Assembly: GCA_045617845.1 (NCBI GenBank)
Contig: JAZLJL010000070.1
Location: forward strand, 62,001-126,000
Source of the DNA: UBA1181 sp045617845
Lineage (GTDB): Bacteria > Bacteroidota > Bacteroidia > Bacteroidales > Paludibacteraceae
Direction of reading: 5' to 3'
DNA: 64,000 bases
A program made the translations under genes and the position numbers. Under the pieces are notes generated by a model, which saw only the letters and a program-made list of their open reading frames with translations, searched no databases and was not told the DNA's origin. Positions 19,010-28,008 of this stretch are shown in pieces. How positions within the stretch are numbered: position 1 is the first letter of the stretch; each line of letters starts with the position of its first letter.

Positions 19010-19540
19010 ATGAAAAAGATTTTTTTTCCAATTTTATTCGTGTCGGCATTATTGTTAAGTTGTGGTGACGACGATGACGAGAGTTCTAATCCTTCCGGCA
19101 ATAAACAGGAAACGGTTGATAATACGGTGACGAAGGACAATTGCCTGGATGCGTTAAAGAAGAATTACGGAATAGACCTTCAGTTGCCATCCTCGTCTTC
19201 AATAGCTATGTATAGTGAAATCTCCTATAAATGGTGTGTCACTGTAATGTCTTCTGGTAGTAACAATGATGGCTTGGAGGTGGCAAAGGCTCTTTTCTCC
19301 TTGACCAAATCCATCTCAACCGATGGTTTGTTCGATGGCGAATTTATTGTCGACCAGCAGACGAACAATCGTTCCTTCGTGAGGGAATCATATTTGGTCG
19401 ATTTGGATGACGCCAATCAATCCCAATACGATGGTTATGCCGAGTATGGGTGGTATTACCATTCCGAGAATGGTTCTCTAGTTCAAGTTTACATTGAAAA
19501 TGATGAGATGAAGGGTATCTATAAGATTGCGTTTAACTGA
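19010..19540 (+). CDS. Lipoprotein of unknown function, probably surface exposed
   Basis: 176 residues with a type II signal peptide (MKKIFFPILFVSALLLSC) and lipidated Cys18. The residues after the cysteine are GDDDDE, resembling the acidic export signal (S-D-D-D-D type) known to send Bacteroides lipoproteins to the cell surface. The mature part has no motif I recognise; it is acidic with a Ser/Asn-rich linker. It stands alone between the nrdDG terminator and a convergent methyltransferase gene. Confidence 0.75.
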   Translation: MKKIFFPILFVSALLLSCGDDDDESSNPSGNKQETVDNTVTKDNCLDALKKNYGIDLQLPSSSSIAMYSEISYKWCVTVMSSGSNNDGLEVAKALFSLTKSISTDGLFDGEFIVDQQTNNRSFVRESYLVDLDDANQSQYDGYAEYGWYYHSENGSLVQVYIENDEMKGIYKIAFN

Positions 19541-19565
19541 TATCTGATCAACAAAGATTGAAAGT

Positions 19566-19602
19566 GGCAGCTCCCAAAATCTGCGGATGTGATGGGGCTG
19601 CC
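19566..19602 (+). terminator. Possible hairpin terminator
   Basis: GGCAGCTCC pairs with GGGGCTGCC about 25 bases after the lipoprotein gene. The following sequence is only A/T mixed (attattta), so termination is uncertain. Confidence 0.4.
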
Positions 19603-19620
19603 ATTATTTATGCTCTTGCA

Positions 19621-20799
19621 TTATATCTTTTCGCAAAGAATGATTGTGTGCGTGTCGTTTAAGGTGGTGGCGAAAATGAATTTGTCGCCTCCCTCCTTCA
19701 ATTTCAGTTTCGTTCTTAATGTGTTTACGTCCATAGGAAAGTTCCTTACCGCGATGTTTGCTTTGTCGATTCCCTTTAGCCCTTCCTTCATCTCTTTCTT
19801 GTTCATACCGAAACTTTTAAGTATGCGGAATGATCTGCCGGGGAAAATGTCCAAAGGCGTTTCGGATGTGTATAGGTGGCTGTTCACCGATAGTTTCTCT
19901 ATGGAAAAACGTGTGGAAACTGACTTATATGCGCCGGCTTTCAGTATGGAGCTGTTCGGTTCGTAGAGAAAAGAGCCCAATGACTTTGCCATTGTCGCCA
20001 CACTACCTTTTTCTTCTTCCGTTGTGAAGACGAATTTTGTTTCTCCACGCTTCCCGATGTTGACGCAGTTGATTGTCGTGGAATAGGCGCTTTCATTTCC
20101 GCCTAAGAGGAAAAGTAGTTCTTTACATTCGTTTTCCACCGATACGACATGGATGCTATCGACGTATTTCAATTCCTTCGCTGCCAATGAGATGTCAAGC
20201 ATGGGCGAATACTTTATCAAGATTCGTTTTGCTTTGTCTCTGAGAGTTTCCAAAACGTTCAAGAGGTTAGGTTCGCAATCCGCTATGGAAACGGTTTTCT
20301 TCCCTTGCGTATCACGTCTTGCGGGGTCGATGAAGATGACGTCCACAGGATCCATTTCCCTCAGATAGTCGATACCGTCTCCGTTTATCACCTCTGCGTA
20401 AGGTATTCCAAGGATTGGCATGTTGTGGGTGGCGATTTCACACAACTCTTCCCTCTGTTCGACCATAGTGGCACGTTCGAAATTACGGGCGATAAAGGAA
20501 AAATCGACACCGAATCCGCCGGTGAGGTCTGTGAAGCTCTTCCCGTCGACCAGCGATGCCTTGTAGAGGGCGGTCTGTTCCGATGAACATTGTTCCATTG
20601 AGAGTTGGACAGGGTAGAGGATACCTTCCGTTTCCGCCCACGAAGGAATTTTGGTCCTTGCCTTTTGCCAACCGTTGATTTGGTCCAAGACGAAAGGCAT
20701 GGCTTCGCCCAACCGTTCATGGTCTTTGAGCGCCAAGTTCCTCACGTCCTCCGTGCGGTGTTTTTTTATATAAGGGATAAATTCCTGATATTGGGTCAT
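19621..20799 (-). CDS. Class I SAM-dependent methyltransferase with THUMP-like C-terminal domain
   Basis: 392 residues. A Rossmann-like methyltransferase core carries FTDLTGGFGVDFSFIA (SAM-binding motif I, about residue 90) and VIFIDPARRD (motif IV). The DPARR signature is typical of a Bacteroidota family predicted to modify RNA. The C-terminal third (SVSTRFSIEKLSVNSHLYTS...) resembles the THUMP-like domain found in this family. The target nucleotide is unknown. It is transcribed downstream of purU but a terminator lies between, so it is probably a separate unit. Confidence 0.78.
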   Translation of the reverse strand: MTQYQEFIPYIKKHRTEDVRNLALKDHERLGEAMPFVLDQINGWQKARTKIPSWAETEGILYPVQLSMEQCSSEQTALYKASLVDGKSFTDLTGGFGVDFSFIARNFERATMVEQREELCEIATHNMPILGIPYAEVINGDGIDYLREMDPVDVIFIDPARRDTQGKKTVSIADCEPNLLNVLETLRDKAKRILIKYSPMLDISLAAKELKYVDSIHVVSVENECKELLFLLGGNESAYSTTINCVNIGKRGETKFVFTTEEEKGSVATMAKSLGSFLYEPNSSILKAGAYKSVSTRFSIEKLSVNSHLYTSETPLDIFPGRSFRILKSFGMNKKEMKEGLKGIDKANIAVRNFPMDVNTLRTKLKLKEGGDKFIFATTLNDTHTIILCEKI

Positions 20800-20803
20800 A
20801 GCG

Positions 20804-20832
20804 ATAAAAAAAGGCGGAAGTAGTCCCGCCTC
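20804..20832 (-). terminator. Terminator of purU
   Basis: On the minus strand aGGCGGG-actactt-CCGCC is followed by a run of eight Ts, about 20 bases after the purU stop. Confidence 0.8.
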
Positions 20833-20853
20833 TTCTATTAGTTTCTTTAAGGA

Positions 20854-21717
20854 TTAACTGAACACGACGGTTCTGTTTTTGTATACCAGCACCTTTCTGT
20901 CGATATGCTTCTCCACGGCTCTGGAGAGGACGATCTTTTCGAGGTCTTGCCCCTTGTGGATGAACGATTGCACGGTGTCCTTATGCGTTACGCGGGCAAC
21001 GTCCTGTTCGATAATCGGACCGGCGTCCAGTTCTGTGGTGACGTAGTGGCTAGTCGCCCCGATAATCTTCACGCCGCGTTCGTAAGCCGCATGGTAAGGT
21101 TTGGCGCCCACGAATGCGGGTAGGAACGAGTGGTGGATGTTGATGATCTTATTCGGATAGTTCTTGATCATCTCTTCGGAGATGATTTGCATGTAACGAG
21201 CCAGGACGATGAAGTCCACATGCGCGTTTTTCAAAAGTTCCATCTCTTTCGCCTCTTGTTCCGCTTTGTTCTCTTTCGTGATAGGGAATACATGGAACGG
21301 GATTCCGAACTTTTCGCCGATCCAAGCCAAGTCCGGGTGGTTGCTGATGATGAAAGGAATCTCCACGTTGAGGTCTCCGTTGAAGTATCTGGAGAGGATG
21401 TCGAAGAGACAGTGAGACATCTTCGATACGAAGATCGCCATCTTAGGCTTCACGTCTGAGAAGTAGAGCTTGAAGTCCATTTCGTACTTGTTGGCGAAAA
21501 GGGTGCGGAAGTACTCTTCGATTTTTTCCCTTGGGATGATGAAGTTGGCGAGGTCGAACTCGATGCGGGTGAAGAATGTGTTTTGGACATAGTCCACGTG
21601 CTGGTCCAAATATACGATGTTACCTTTGTTTACGTTGATGAAATCGGTTACCGCCGCCAGAATTCCTTGCTTGTCGGGGCAGTGAACCAATAGAATTGCA
21701 GTTTGTTTCTGGTCCAT
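20854..21717 (-). CDS. purU: Formyltetrahydrofolate deformylase
   Basis: 287-residue enzyme releasing formate from 10-formyltetrahydrofolate, which balances one-carbon pools and feeds purine synthesis. An N-terminal ACT domain (about 1-85, starting TAILLVHCPDKQGILAAV) is followed by a formyltransferase-type domain. The catalytic region has NIHHSFLPAFVGAKPYHAA and TTELDAGPIIEQD, giving the conserved Asn, His and Asp. Length and architecture are normal. It has its own near-ideal promoter and terminator, so it is a single-gene unit. Confidence 0.95.
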   Translation of the reverse strand: MDQKQTAILLVHCPDKQGILAAVTDFINVNKGNIVYLDQHVDYVQNTFFTRIEFDLANFIIPREKIEEYFRTLFANKYEMDFKLYFSDVKPKMAIFVSKMSHCLFDILSRYFNGDLNVEIPFIISNHPDLAWIGEKFGIPFHVFPITKENKAEQEAKEMELLKNAHVDFIVLARYMQIISEEMIKNYPNKIINIHHSFLPAFVGAKPYHAAYERGVKIIGATSHYVTTELDAGPIIEQDVARVTHKDTVQSFIHKGQDLEKIVLSRAVEKHIDRKVLVYKNRTVVFS

Positions 21718-21737
21718 TTTATCTTATCACTTTTCTG

Positions 21738-21769
21738 CAAAGTTACTTATTTTGTTTTGGCTTGGCAAA
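21738..21769 (-). promoter_or_regulatory. purU promoter
   Basis: On the minus strand TTTG (21769-21766), 20-base spacer, TAACTTTG (21745-21738): a perfect match to the Bacteroidota consensus, 20 bases upstream of the ATG. Confidence 0.8.
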
Positions 21770-22092
21770 CTATTGAGGCATAATTGATTCCCCCAAATCC
21801 CAAAAGTACGATAATAAGGCTAATGTTTCCCGGACGCATTGAAATGAAGCCATCTGGCCGCAAAAAGTAACTGTTCGAAGTAGACTATCCATAACATGAA
21901 CATCCATATGTCGTGTACGGGAATCTTGACATAACACATAAACAGGTATGTTTGTTGAGAAGAGAGTCCGACTTGAGAAAAAATTATATTATTTTTTATA
22001 GTAAAGGAGGAAAAAAAGTATTGGCTAGTTTTCGACAATGGAGAGTGTTATTCTCTTTTATCATAGTTATTAATTATCCATTAAGTTTTGAA
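21770..22092. other. Gene-free stretch between purU and the DUF1963 pseudogene
   Basis: No convincing gene; the open frame running in from 21913 lacks family similarity before Met at 22093. It should contain the promoter of the DUF1963 gene, but I see no clear consensus box. Confidence 0.4.
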
Positions 22093-23023
22093 ATGGGAAT
22101 ATTATTTGACACTTTATTTAGTTTCTTTAAACATGACAATGCCAAAGAGGAACCGTCTGAAGAGTATCATGTGTTGTTTGATCATAATCCTCAGACAATA
22201 GAAGAATGTCGTCCTGCTTTCTGCGCTCATGGTTATGAGTCTTTATTCGAAAAAGTAAAGCCGTTATTTCGCCCTGCTATAGACATATCATTAACTGAAA
22301 AAGTGGAGGAGACCATTTTTTATGTCAAAATTAGGAGGCTCTCCTGACTTGGAGAAAGATATAGAATGGCCAGTTGACGCAAATAATATCCCTCTATCAT
22401 TTGTGGGACAAATCAACCTTGCGGAAGCATCCAAATTTGACGTTGATGGTTTGTTGCCTAAAACGGGTCTCTTGTCTTTTTTCTTTTGCCAAGAACAAGA
22501 CTATTTTGAAGAATATGAAAAGCAAAGACTACAATTCAAAGTTATTTACCAAGAGAATACTGATAGGGTAGAGCATAGGCAATTTCCTGAAAGCGTGGAC
22601 GAAAGTTGTCGTTTCGTCCCTACCAAGATGGAGTTTTCGAAAGGTGTTTCTTTGCCCACATACGTACATCCCTTTACGGAAAAATTGAACTTGGAAAGTG
22701 AAGAAGAAGGTTTTTTGTCTGTAATGACAGATGCAGATCGTTGTAAAATACTTGGATATGCGGATGAAATCCAACAATCTATGGAATTAGAATGTGCGCT
22801 TATGGAGATAGAAGTTCCATACAAACCTGGTATAGATTACGATGAGCCTCTTATTAAGGAAGCTGTAAGCAGACAGTTTGACTGGATTTTGTTGTTTCAA
22901 GTCACTTCGGAAGTCGCTGGTATGATGTGGGGAGATGTAGGTGATCTTTATTTTTGGATTAAGAAGCAAGATCTAATAAACAAGGATTTTAGCAAATGCT
23001 GGCGTATATTGCAATGTACTTAA
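22093..23023 (+). pseudogene. DUF1963 (YwqG-like) gene split by a one-base frameshift
   Basis: Two overlapping frames together make one DUF1963 protein. The first (22093-22347) ends ...RPAIDISLTEKVEETIF then runs off-frame. The second (open from 22322) continues MSKLGGSPDLEKDIEWP...PLSFVGQINLAE...LLPKTGLLSFFF, the family core. The junction is a run of six Ts at 22316-22321. Removing one T joins the halves exactly as ETIF-MSKLGG. The event may be a true mutation, phase variation at a homopolymer or an assembly error. The second frame has its own ATG at 22322 and could yield a shortened product. DUF1963 has no firm biochemical function. Confidence 0.75.
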
Positions 23024-23053
23024 TGCCATTATTGGATGAATATTGATGTCCGG

Positions 23054-23629
23054 TCAATGAACTTTAATCATCCTAACGGAAGAGTCAAAGTGTGGGTTTA
23101 GATATACCGAACGTGTAGATTCGAAAACTTCTTTTGATGGAATTTCAAACTTCAAGTCACCCATTTTTTTATTTATCTTAGATAATAACCGACAGAAGTT
23201 TTCGTAACTCCTGTCGAAAATTTCATCACCTTTATGGTCTTCCAACGCTTTGTATTCGAAAACACATTTAGCCTTTAATCGCTCATACTGTTGGAGGGAT
23301 ATGGGCGCCACCCAAAATATACGGTTGGGATTAGGGTTTTCGTGAGAAGTGTACAAAAACATTTGATGTGGCGTGAATTGTAGGATATATTGTCCGTCGG
23401 TGGCCCAACTGCTCCAATAATATTGAACGCTATTCTTTTCATGCCAAGGATTGACCCTTTCCACATAGTCGTACTTGCCGCTTAACAAGTCGTTAGGCAT
23501 TACAACCACATTCCAAATCGTATCGTATTCTACGGGTGCGGCTTCCCGTCTCTCCGCTGATTCTACCGAGTATTGAGCAAATGCTTTGACGGAAAAACAC
23601 ATGAAAAGAAAGATTGAAAAATACTTCAT
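23054..23629 (-). CDS. Exported protein of unknown function
   Basis: 191 residues with a signal peptide (MKYFSIFLFMCFSVKAFA, cut before QYSVES). The mature domain has no motif I recognise. It contains WSSWATDGQYILQFTPHQMF and a charged helical C-terminal half. It is a single minus-strand gene after the DUF1963 pseudogene, with 30 bases between the two convergent ends. Confidence 0.7.
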   Translation of the reverse strand: MKYFSIFLFMCFSVKAFAQYSVESAERREAAPVEYDTIWNVVVMPNDLLSGKYDYVERVNPWHEKNSVQYYWSSWATDGQYILQFTPHQMFLYTSHENPNPNRIFWVAPISLQQYERLKAKCVFEYKALEDHKGDEIFDRSYENFCRLLSKINKKMGDLKFEIPSKEVFESTRSVYLNPHFDSSVRMIKVH

Positions 23630-23701
23630 AAGGCAAAATTCATTAAACGTTCATATTCATTAAAGTGTCGAACGTAAAATTTATTGTCCGCATCTTATTA
23701 G

Positions 23702-24175
23702 TTAAAACAGATAAGAGAAGAAGCTCCATAAGTACCATCCGCATACGGCGAGTTTCAGTCCTGTTGTCAGGATGAAGCCGACGAACGAGCCGACACCTGA
23801 CTTGATGGCGAGCTTCGTCCCGTTCCCGTTGAGGAGCTCTCCGGCGATGGCGCCGATGAAAGGTCCGATGATGATGCCGGCAGGAGGGAAAAACAGACCG
23901 ACGATAAGTCCGACCACGCTTCCGATTACCCCTAGCTTACTTCCCCCGAATTTTTTTGTGACCCAGGCGGGGAGGATGTAGTCGAATACAGTGACGACCA
24001 CCATGACTATGCCCATAATGACCAACTTCTTGGTGGTGAATTGTATACTGTCGGTGAAATGAAGACATAGGATGCCCACGTATCCTAATGGAGGCCCCGG
24101 AATGGCCGGAAGGATACAGCCGATTAGCCCTGCGATGATTAATAGGGCGCTGATGATGATTAAGAATATTTCCAT
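23702..24175 (-). CDS. DUF456 membrane protein
   Basis: 157 residues, almost entirely hydrophobic, with the DUF456 signature: an N-terminal helix followed by GCILPAIPGPPLGYVGIL. Gly-rich helices follow (FGGSKLGVIGSVVGLIVGLFF; GIIIGPFIGAIAGELL), a pattern also seen in small pore-like or glycine-zipper membrane proteins. Function is not established. A TAACTTTG box lies directly before the start codon (24180-24187 on the minus strand), so the mRNA might have almost no leader. Confidence 0.85.
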   Translation of the reverse strand: MEIFLIIISALLIIAGLIGCILPAIPGPPLGYVGILCLHFTDSIQFTTKKLVIMGIVMVVVTVFDYILPAWVTKKFGGSKLGVIGSVVGLIVGLFFPPAGIIIGPFIGAIAGELLNGNGTKLAIKSGVGSFVGFILTTGLKLAVCGWYLWSFFSYLF

Positions 24176-24310
24176 GCCTCAAAGTTAATGATTCCCATTG
24201 AGAGAAGGCGTTTTTTCCCGTTTTTTTTATAAAAAGAGGAAATTGATATTTTCAATGATGATAATATCATGTTTTTTTCTCTTGTTGTGACAAATTTCCG
24301 GTTCAAATAT

Positions 24311-24342
24311 TTTGTTCTAAGATAAAAGTTTTTTTAAATTTG
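24311..24342 (+). promoter_or_regulatory. Promoter of the DUF349 gene
   Basis: TTTG (24311-24314), 20-base spacer, TAAATTTG (24335-24342): a full consensus match, about 108 bases before the ATG. Confidence 0.75.
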
Positions 24343-24449
24343 CGTAGTGCGTGGAATGTTTTTTCCTCGCGCTTCGAGAAAAAAGTCCGTATTGCGAGAC
24401 GGAATTTTTAGTATAAGTTTAATCGGGGAGTGGAAAGCATTCCCTTAAT

Positions 24450-26303
24450 ATGGTAGCCATGGATGTAAATGAACAAAACGTGAATGACGTTACTGAGAGC
24501 GCAGCTTCTCTTGAGGAGGTCTCGTTGGAGAGTGAAGCAATTGAATCTGCAAGTGTTGATGAAACCCCTGAATATGAGGATTTCGGAAATATGACAGAAG
24601 GAGAGTTGGTGGAAAAAGCTAAGGAACTGATGAAGAGTATTCCTGAATCTTATTCTTCTATTAAGGGTAAAATGGATGCCATCAAATATAACTTCTACAA
24701 GAAACTTCGTGCGAAAAGTGAAGAGTTGAAGCAAAAATTCATCGAAGAGGGAGGTCTTCCTGAAGATTTCAAGATGGCGGAGAATCCTTTGGATGTTGAA
24801 TTGAAGGACATTCTCCAAAAATACAAAGAAAAAAGAGCTGCCGAGTTCCAGCGTGTGGAGGCTGAGAAACAAAATAACCTACAAGAGAAAAACCGTATCC
24901 TCGAAGAATTAAAGCAATTGATCGAGAACGGTGACGATTTCGGCAAGAAAGTCCCTCAATTCCAAAAATTGCAACAGGATTGGAAGAATGTGGGCGCAGT
25001 TCCTCAGAGTGAGATGAATTCCATTTGGAGCGCATATCAACTTTGTGTCGAAAATTTCTACGACAACCTGAAGATCAACAACGAGTTGCGTGATTATGAC
25101 TTCCGTAAAAACTTGGAGCAAAAAGTCGCTTTGTGCGAACAAGCCGAGGCTTTGGCCGACGAGAAGGAGGTGGTTTCGGCTTTCAGGAAATTACAGGCTT
25201 TGCATGACGAATGGAGGGAAATAGGCCCTGTCTCCCGTGAAAACCGTGAGTCTATCTGGACTCGTTTCAAAGAGGCTTCGACCGTTATCAATAAGCGCCA
25301 CCATGACTATTTCGATAAGCTCCGTGCGGGTGAGGTCGAGAATCTAAATAAGAAGACTGCCCTTTGCGAACAGATCGAGGCTATCGATTTGTCCGCCATC
25401 AATTCTTTCAAGGAATGGCAGGAGAAGTCCGACGCTATACTTGCGTTGCAGGAGGAGTGGAAGAAAATCGGCTTCGCCCCTAAAAAGGATAATGTGGCAA
25501 TCTATGAGCGTTTCCGCACTTCATGCGATAAGTTCTTCAAGACTAAAAACGAATATTTCCGTAGTGTCAAGGATCAATTGTCCGAGAATCTCGCCAAGAA
25601 AATCGCTTTGTGCGAAAAGGCGGAGGCGAATAAGGATAACACTGATTGGAAGGCAACTTCCGAATTGTTCGTGAAGTTACAGCAGGATTGGAAGAAAATC
25701 GGTGCAGTGCCTAAGAAACAGTCCGAAGTCGTTTGGAAGAGATTCCTTGCCGCTTGTGATTATTTCTTCGCCAAGAAGGGGGAACAATTCAAGTCGCAAC
25801 GTGTCGAACAAGAGGATAACTTGAAGAAAAAGAAGGAAATCGTCGAGAAAATTAAGAATATTGTTGTCGGCGACGACCACGATGCTTCTTTCAATACATT
25901 GAAGGAGCTTATTGCCGAGTGGAACTCTGTTGGCCATGTGCCTTTCAAGGATAAGGATAAGATTTATAATGCCTATAAGAGCGCAATCGATGAGAAGTTC
26001 GATATACTCAATGTGGATAAGTCTAATCGTAGAATGGATTTGTTCAAGGAGAATGTGAAGGACTTGGCTGAGAAGGGTGAACAAAAGCTTATTTCCGAGC
26101 GTAAGAAGTTGCTCCGTCAATATGACGCACTGACTTCCGATATCACCAATTACGAGAATAACATAGGTTTCTTTTCCGTCTCTTCCAAGAATGCTGAGAG
26201 TTTGGTGAAGGATATGGCTAATAAGATTCAAAAACTGAAACGTGAGCGTGATATGGTCGTCGAGAAGATCAAGCTTCTTGAGGATGCCGCAAACAAGGAA
26301 TAA
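24450..26303 (+). CDS. DUF349 repeat protein (five repeats)
   Basis: 617-residue, highly charged, helical cytoplasmic protein. An acidic N-terminus (about 1-50) precedes five DUF349 units. Each is recognisable by its W-(K/R)-x-(I/V)-G-x-(V/A)-P core: DWKNVGAVP, EWREIGPV, EWKKIGFAP, DWKKIGAVP and EWNSVGHVP. Each core is followed by a basic helix (IWxRFKxAxDxFF). A coiled coil ends the protein. DUF349 proteins are common in Bacteroidota; binding to nucleic acid or ribosomes has been suspected but I would not assign a role. Alternative start ATG at 24459. Own promoter and terminator. Confidence 0.9.
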   Translation: MVAMDVNEQNVNDVTESAASLEEVSLESEAIESASVDETPEYEDFGNMTEGELVEKAKELMKSIPESYSSIKGKMDAIKYNFYKKLRAKSEELKQKFIEEGGLPEDFKMAENPLDVELKDILQKYKEKRAAEFQRVEAEKQNNLQEKNRILEELKQLIENGDDFGKKVPQFQKLQQDWKNVGAVPQSEMNSIWSAYQLCVENFYDNLKINNELRDYDFRKNLEQKVALCEQAEALADEKEVVSAFRKLQALHDEWREIGPVSRENRESIWTRFKEASTVINKRHHDYFDKLRAGEVENLNKKTALCEQIEAIDLSAINSFKEWQEKSDAILALQEEWKKIGFAPKKDNVAIYERFRTSCDKFFKTKNEYFRSVKDQLSENLAKKIALCEKAEANKDNTDWKATSELFVKLQQDWKKIGAVPKKQSEVVWKRFLAACDYFFAKKGEQFKSQRVEQEDNLKKKKEIVEKIKNIVVGDDHDASFNTLKELIAEWNSVGHVPFKDKDKIYNAYKSAIDEKFDILNVDKSNRRMDLFKENVKDLAEKGEQKLISERKKLLRQYDALTSDITNYENNIGFFSVSSKNAESLVKDMANKIQKLKRERDMVVEKIKLLEDAANKE

Positions 26304-26327
26304 TTTTGTTAAGTTTAATATTCGTCG

Positions 26328-26366
26328 GACCGGAATTAGTCTTAGGATTGATCCGGTCTTTTTTTT
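26328..26366 (+). terminator. Terminator of the DUF349 gene
   Basis: GACCGGA (26328-26334) pairs with TCCGGTC (26352-26358), then eight Ts. Confidence 0.85.
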
Positions 26367-26394
26367 GCCTTTGTGAATAATTTATATTTGACGA

Positions 26395-26423
26395 TTGGTT
26401 TATGATAATTGTTGTTATCTTCG
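26395..26423 (+). promoter_or_regulatory. Predicted promoter of the second porin
   Basis: TTGG near 26395 and TATCTTCG (26416-26423), a TAnnTTcG variant with an 18-base spacer, 37 bases upstream of the start. Confidence 0.45.
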
Positions 26424-26459
26424 CGTCAGTTTAAATTTTAGTATGTAATTTTTTTTAAA

Positions 26460-27794
26460 ATGACTTTGTCTCGTGGTATCGCATGTTTGATATGCGGTGT
26501 TTTCTCCTTGGGAACTATGATAGCCCAAGATCAATCGTCAAATAATGACGTGTCGGATAATGTAAAGAAGGTCGGAATCGTCAAGTCGGATGATGGTATC
26601 GCTTTGCAAACCAAGAAATTCACCTTCAAACCTTATGGTTTCATTAGAAATGACTTCTATTACGATTCTCGTTCCAATTTCGAGACCGCGAACGGATTGT
26701 TCTATATTATCCCTAAAGATGAGGAATACAATGCCCATGGACAGGACATGAACGACATTTCCACTCTCAATTTCATGAGCATCGCTACTCGTTTGGGTGT
26801 GCGCGTCTCAGGACCTGAATTCTTGAAAGCTAAGACGTTAGGTGTCGTTGAGGGGGATTTCGCTGGTTGCGGTGGAAGTCCTACCATCATTCGTCTTCGT
26901 CAAGCCCACTTCGATTTGTCATGGACGAAACTCTCATTGATATTGGGACAGACTTGGCACCCTATGTTCGGAGACGTTTTGCCTAACATCCAAAGCTTGG
27001 CTACGGGTAGTCCGTTCCAGCCTTTTAATAGAAGTCCTCAAGTCCGCTTGAATTGGCAGATTAACGAACATAACCGTCTCTTCGGTTCTGCGTTGTGGCA
27101 GTTCCAATATACTACTACAGGTCCGAATGGTGGCACCGCCGACTATATGGTTAAAGGTAAGATGCCTGAATTTTATTTGGGCTGGGATTGGAAAGGAAAC
27201 GGATGGACCTTGGGTCTTGGCGCTGACGTGATGCGTCTCGCTATGCCTGATAGTATAGAAATCGATTTCGCTGGCGGAAATACTTTTGCCAAGTCTGAGG
27301 ACCATATCGTCTCTTGTGCGTTTGATGCCTATGCCCAGTACCACTCTCCTGATGGTAAGCTGCAGGTGAAGGCGAAGAGCATATTTGGTGGTAACATGTC
27401 TCACCTCCTGCTGCTTAGCGGTTTCGGTTTGTCCACCCACGAGGAGAACGGATCGTTGACATGGACCAATCTGAAGAACTCCACCTCTTGGATCGATGTC
27501 GTTTACGGAAAGACGTGGAAAGCTGGTCTCTTCTTAGGTTATATGAAAAACCTCGGTTCAGACGACCAACTCTTGGGTGAATCCACAACCTATGTCTTCG
27601 GATTCAATAATTTGGACTTTGTTTATCGTATCGCTCCAATGGTGGTTTACGACGTGAAACATTGGTCGTTCGGCGTTGAGTATGAACGTACTACCGCCGC
27701 TTACGGTAAGTTGAACCTCGACAATGGTAAGGTGGATCATTCCCATCAGGTGTCGAATAATAGAATCGTGGCCATCGCGATGTATTATTTTTGA
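26460..27794 (+). CDS. DcaP-like outer membrane porin, paralog
   Basis: 444 residues, paralogous to the porin at 14228-15559. Shared blocks: FKPYGFIRNDFYYDSR, LILGQTWHPMFGD, SLATGSPFQPFNRSPQVR and a C-terminus ending in an aromatic residue (VAIAMYYF). The N-terminal hydrophobic segment (about 5-22, ending IAQ) is a signal peptide. Predicted outer-membrane trimeric channel for small anionic nutrients; the substrate is unknown and no transporter gene is adjacent. The stop codon is followed within a few bases by a cluster of palindromic repeats. Confidence 0.8.
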   Translation: MTLSRGIACLICGVFSLGTMIAQDQSSNNDVSDNVKKVGIVKSDDGIALQTKKFTFKPYGFIRNDFYYDSRSNFETANGLFYIIPKDEEYNAHGQDMNDISTLNFMSIATRLGVRVSGPEFLKAKTLGVVEGDFAGCGGSPTIIRLRQAHFDLSWTKLSLILGQTWHPMFGDVLPNIQSLATGSPFQPFNRSPQVRLNWQINEHNRLFGSALWQFQYTTTGPNGGTADYMVKGKMPEFYLGWDWKGNGWTLGLGADVMRLAMPDSIEIDFAGGNTFAKSEDHIVSCAFDAYAQYHSPDGKLQVKAKSIFGGNMSHLLLLSGFGLSTHEENGSLTWTNLKNSTSWIDVVYGKTWKAGLFLGYMKNLGSDDQLLGESTTYVFGFNNLDFVYRIAPMVVYDVKHWSFGVEYERTTAAYGKLNLDNGKVDHSHQVSNNRIVAIAMYYF

Positions 27795-27799
27795 TGGGT

Positions 27800-27924
27800 G
27801 AGACGCACGGTCGTTTTGTTTGAGACGCACGGCCGTGCGTCTTTACTCATGGCTGTAGAGCTTTGAGACGCACGGTCGTCTTGTTTGAGACGCACGGTTG
27901 AGACGCACGGTCGTGCGTCTTTAC
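27800..27924. repeat. Cluster of five GAGACGCACGG repeats with two full palindromes
   Basis: Copies of GAGACGCACGG start at 27800, 27822, 27865, 27887 and 27900. Those at 27822 and 27900 extend into near-perfect palindromes (GACGCACGGCCGTGCGTC and the same with a TC centre) followed by TTTAC. The arrangement looks like a duplicated unit of about 60 bases. Such GC-rich palindromes recur between genes in other Bacteroidota genomes as REP-like elements. Here it may also terminate the porin transcript. Confidence 0.8.
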
Positions 27925-27967
27925 TGTTTATAAGTTATCGTTTGCCAAATTATTTTCTATTCCAATG

Positions 27968-27998
27968 TTGTTATAACCAATAATTGTTTCTAACTTCG
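27968..27998 (+). promoter_or_regulatory. metK promoter
   Basis: TTG (27968-27970), 20-base spacer, TAACTTCG (27991-27998). The predicted start near 28005 puts the SAM-II aptamer at the very 5' end of the transcript. Confidence 0.65.
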
Positions 27999-28008
27999 CG
28001 GACGATAT

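Noticed and set aside
22300..22347. Programmed frameshift in the DUF1963 gene
   Set aside because: Joining the frames needs a +1 shift, and no stop-codon or stimulatory element typical of programmed +1 shifts is seen; mutation or read error is simpler.
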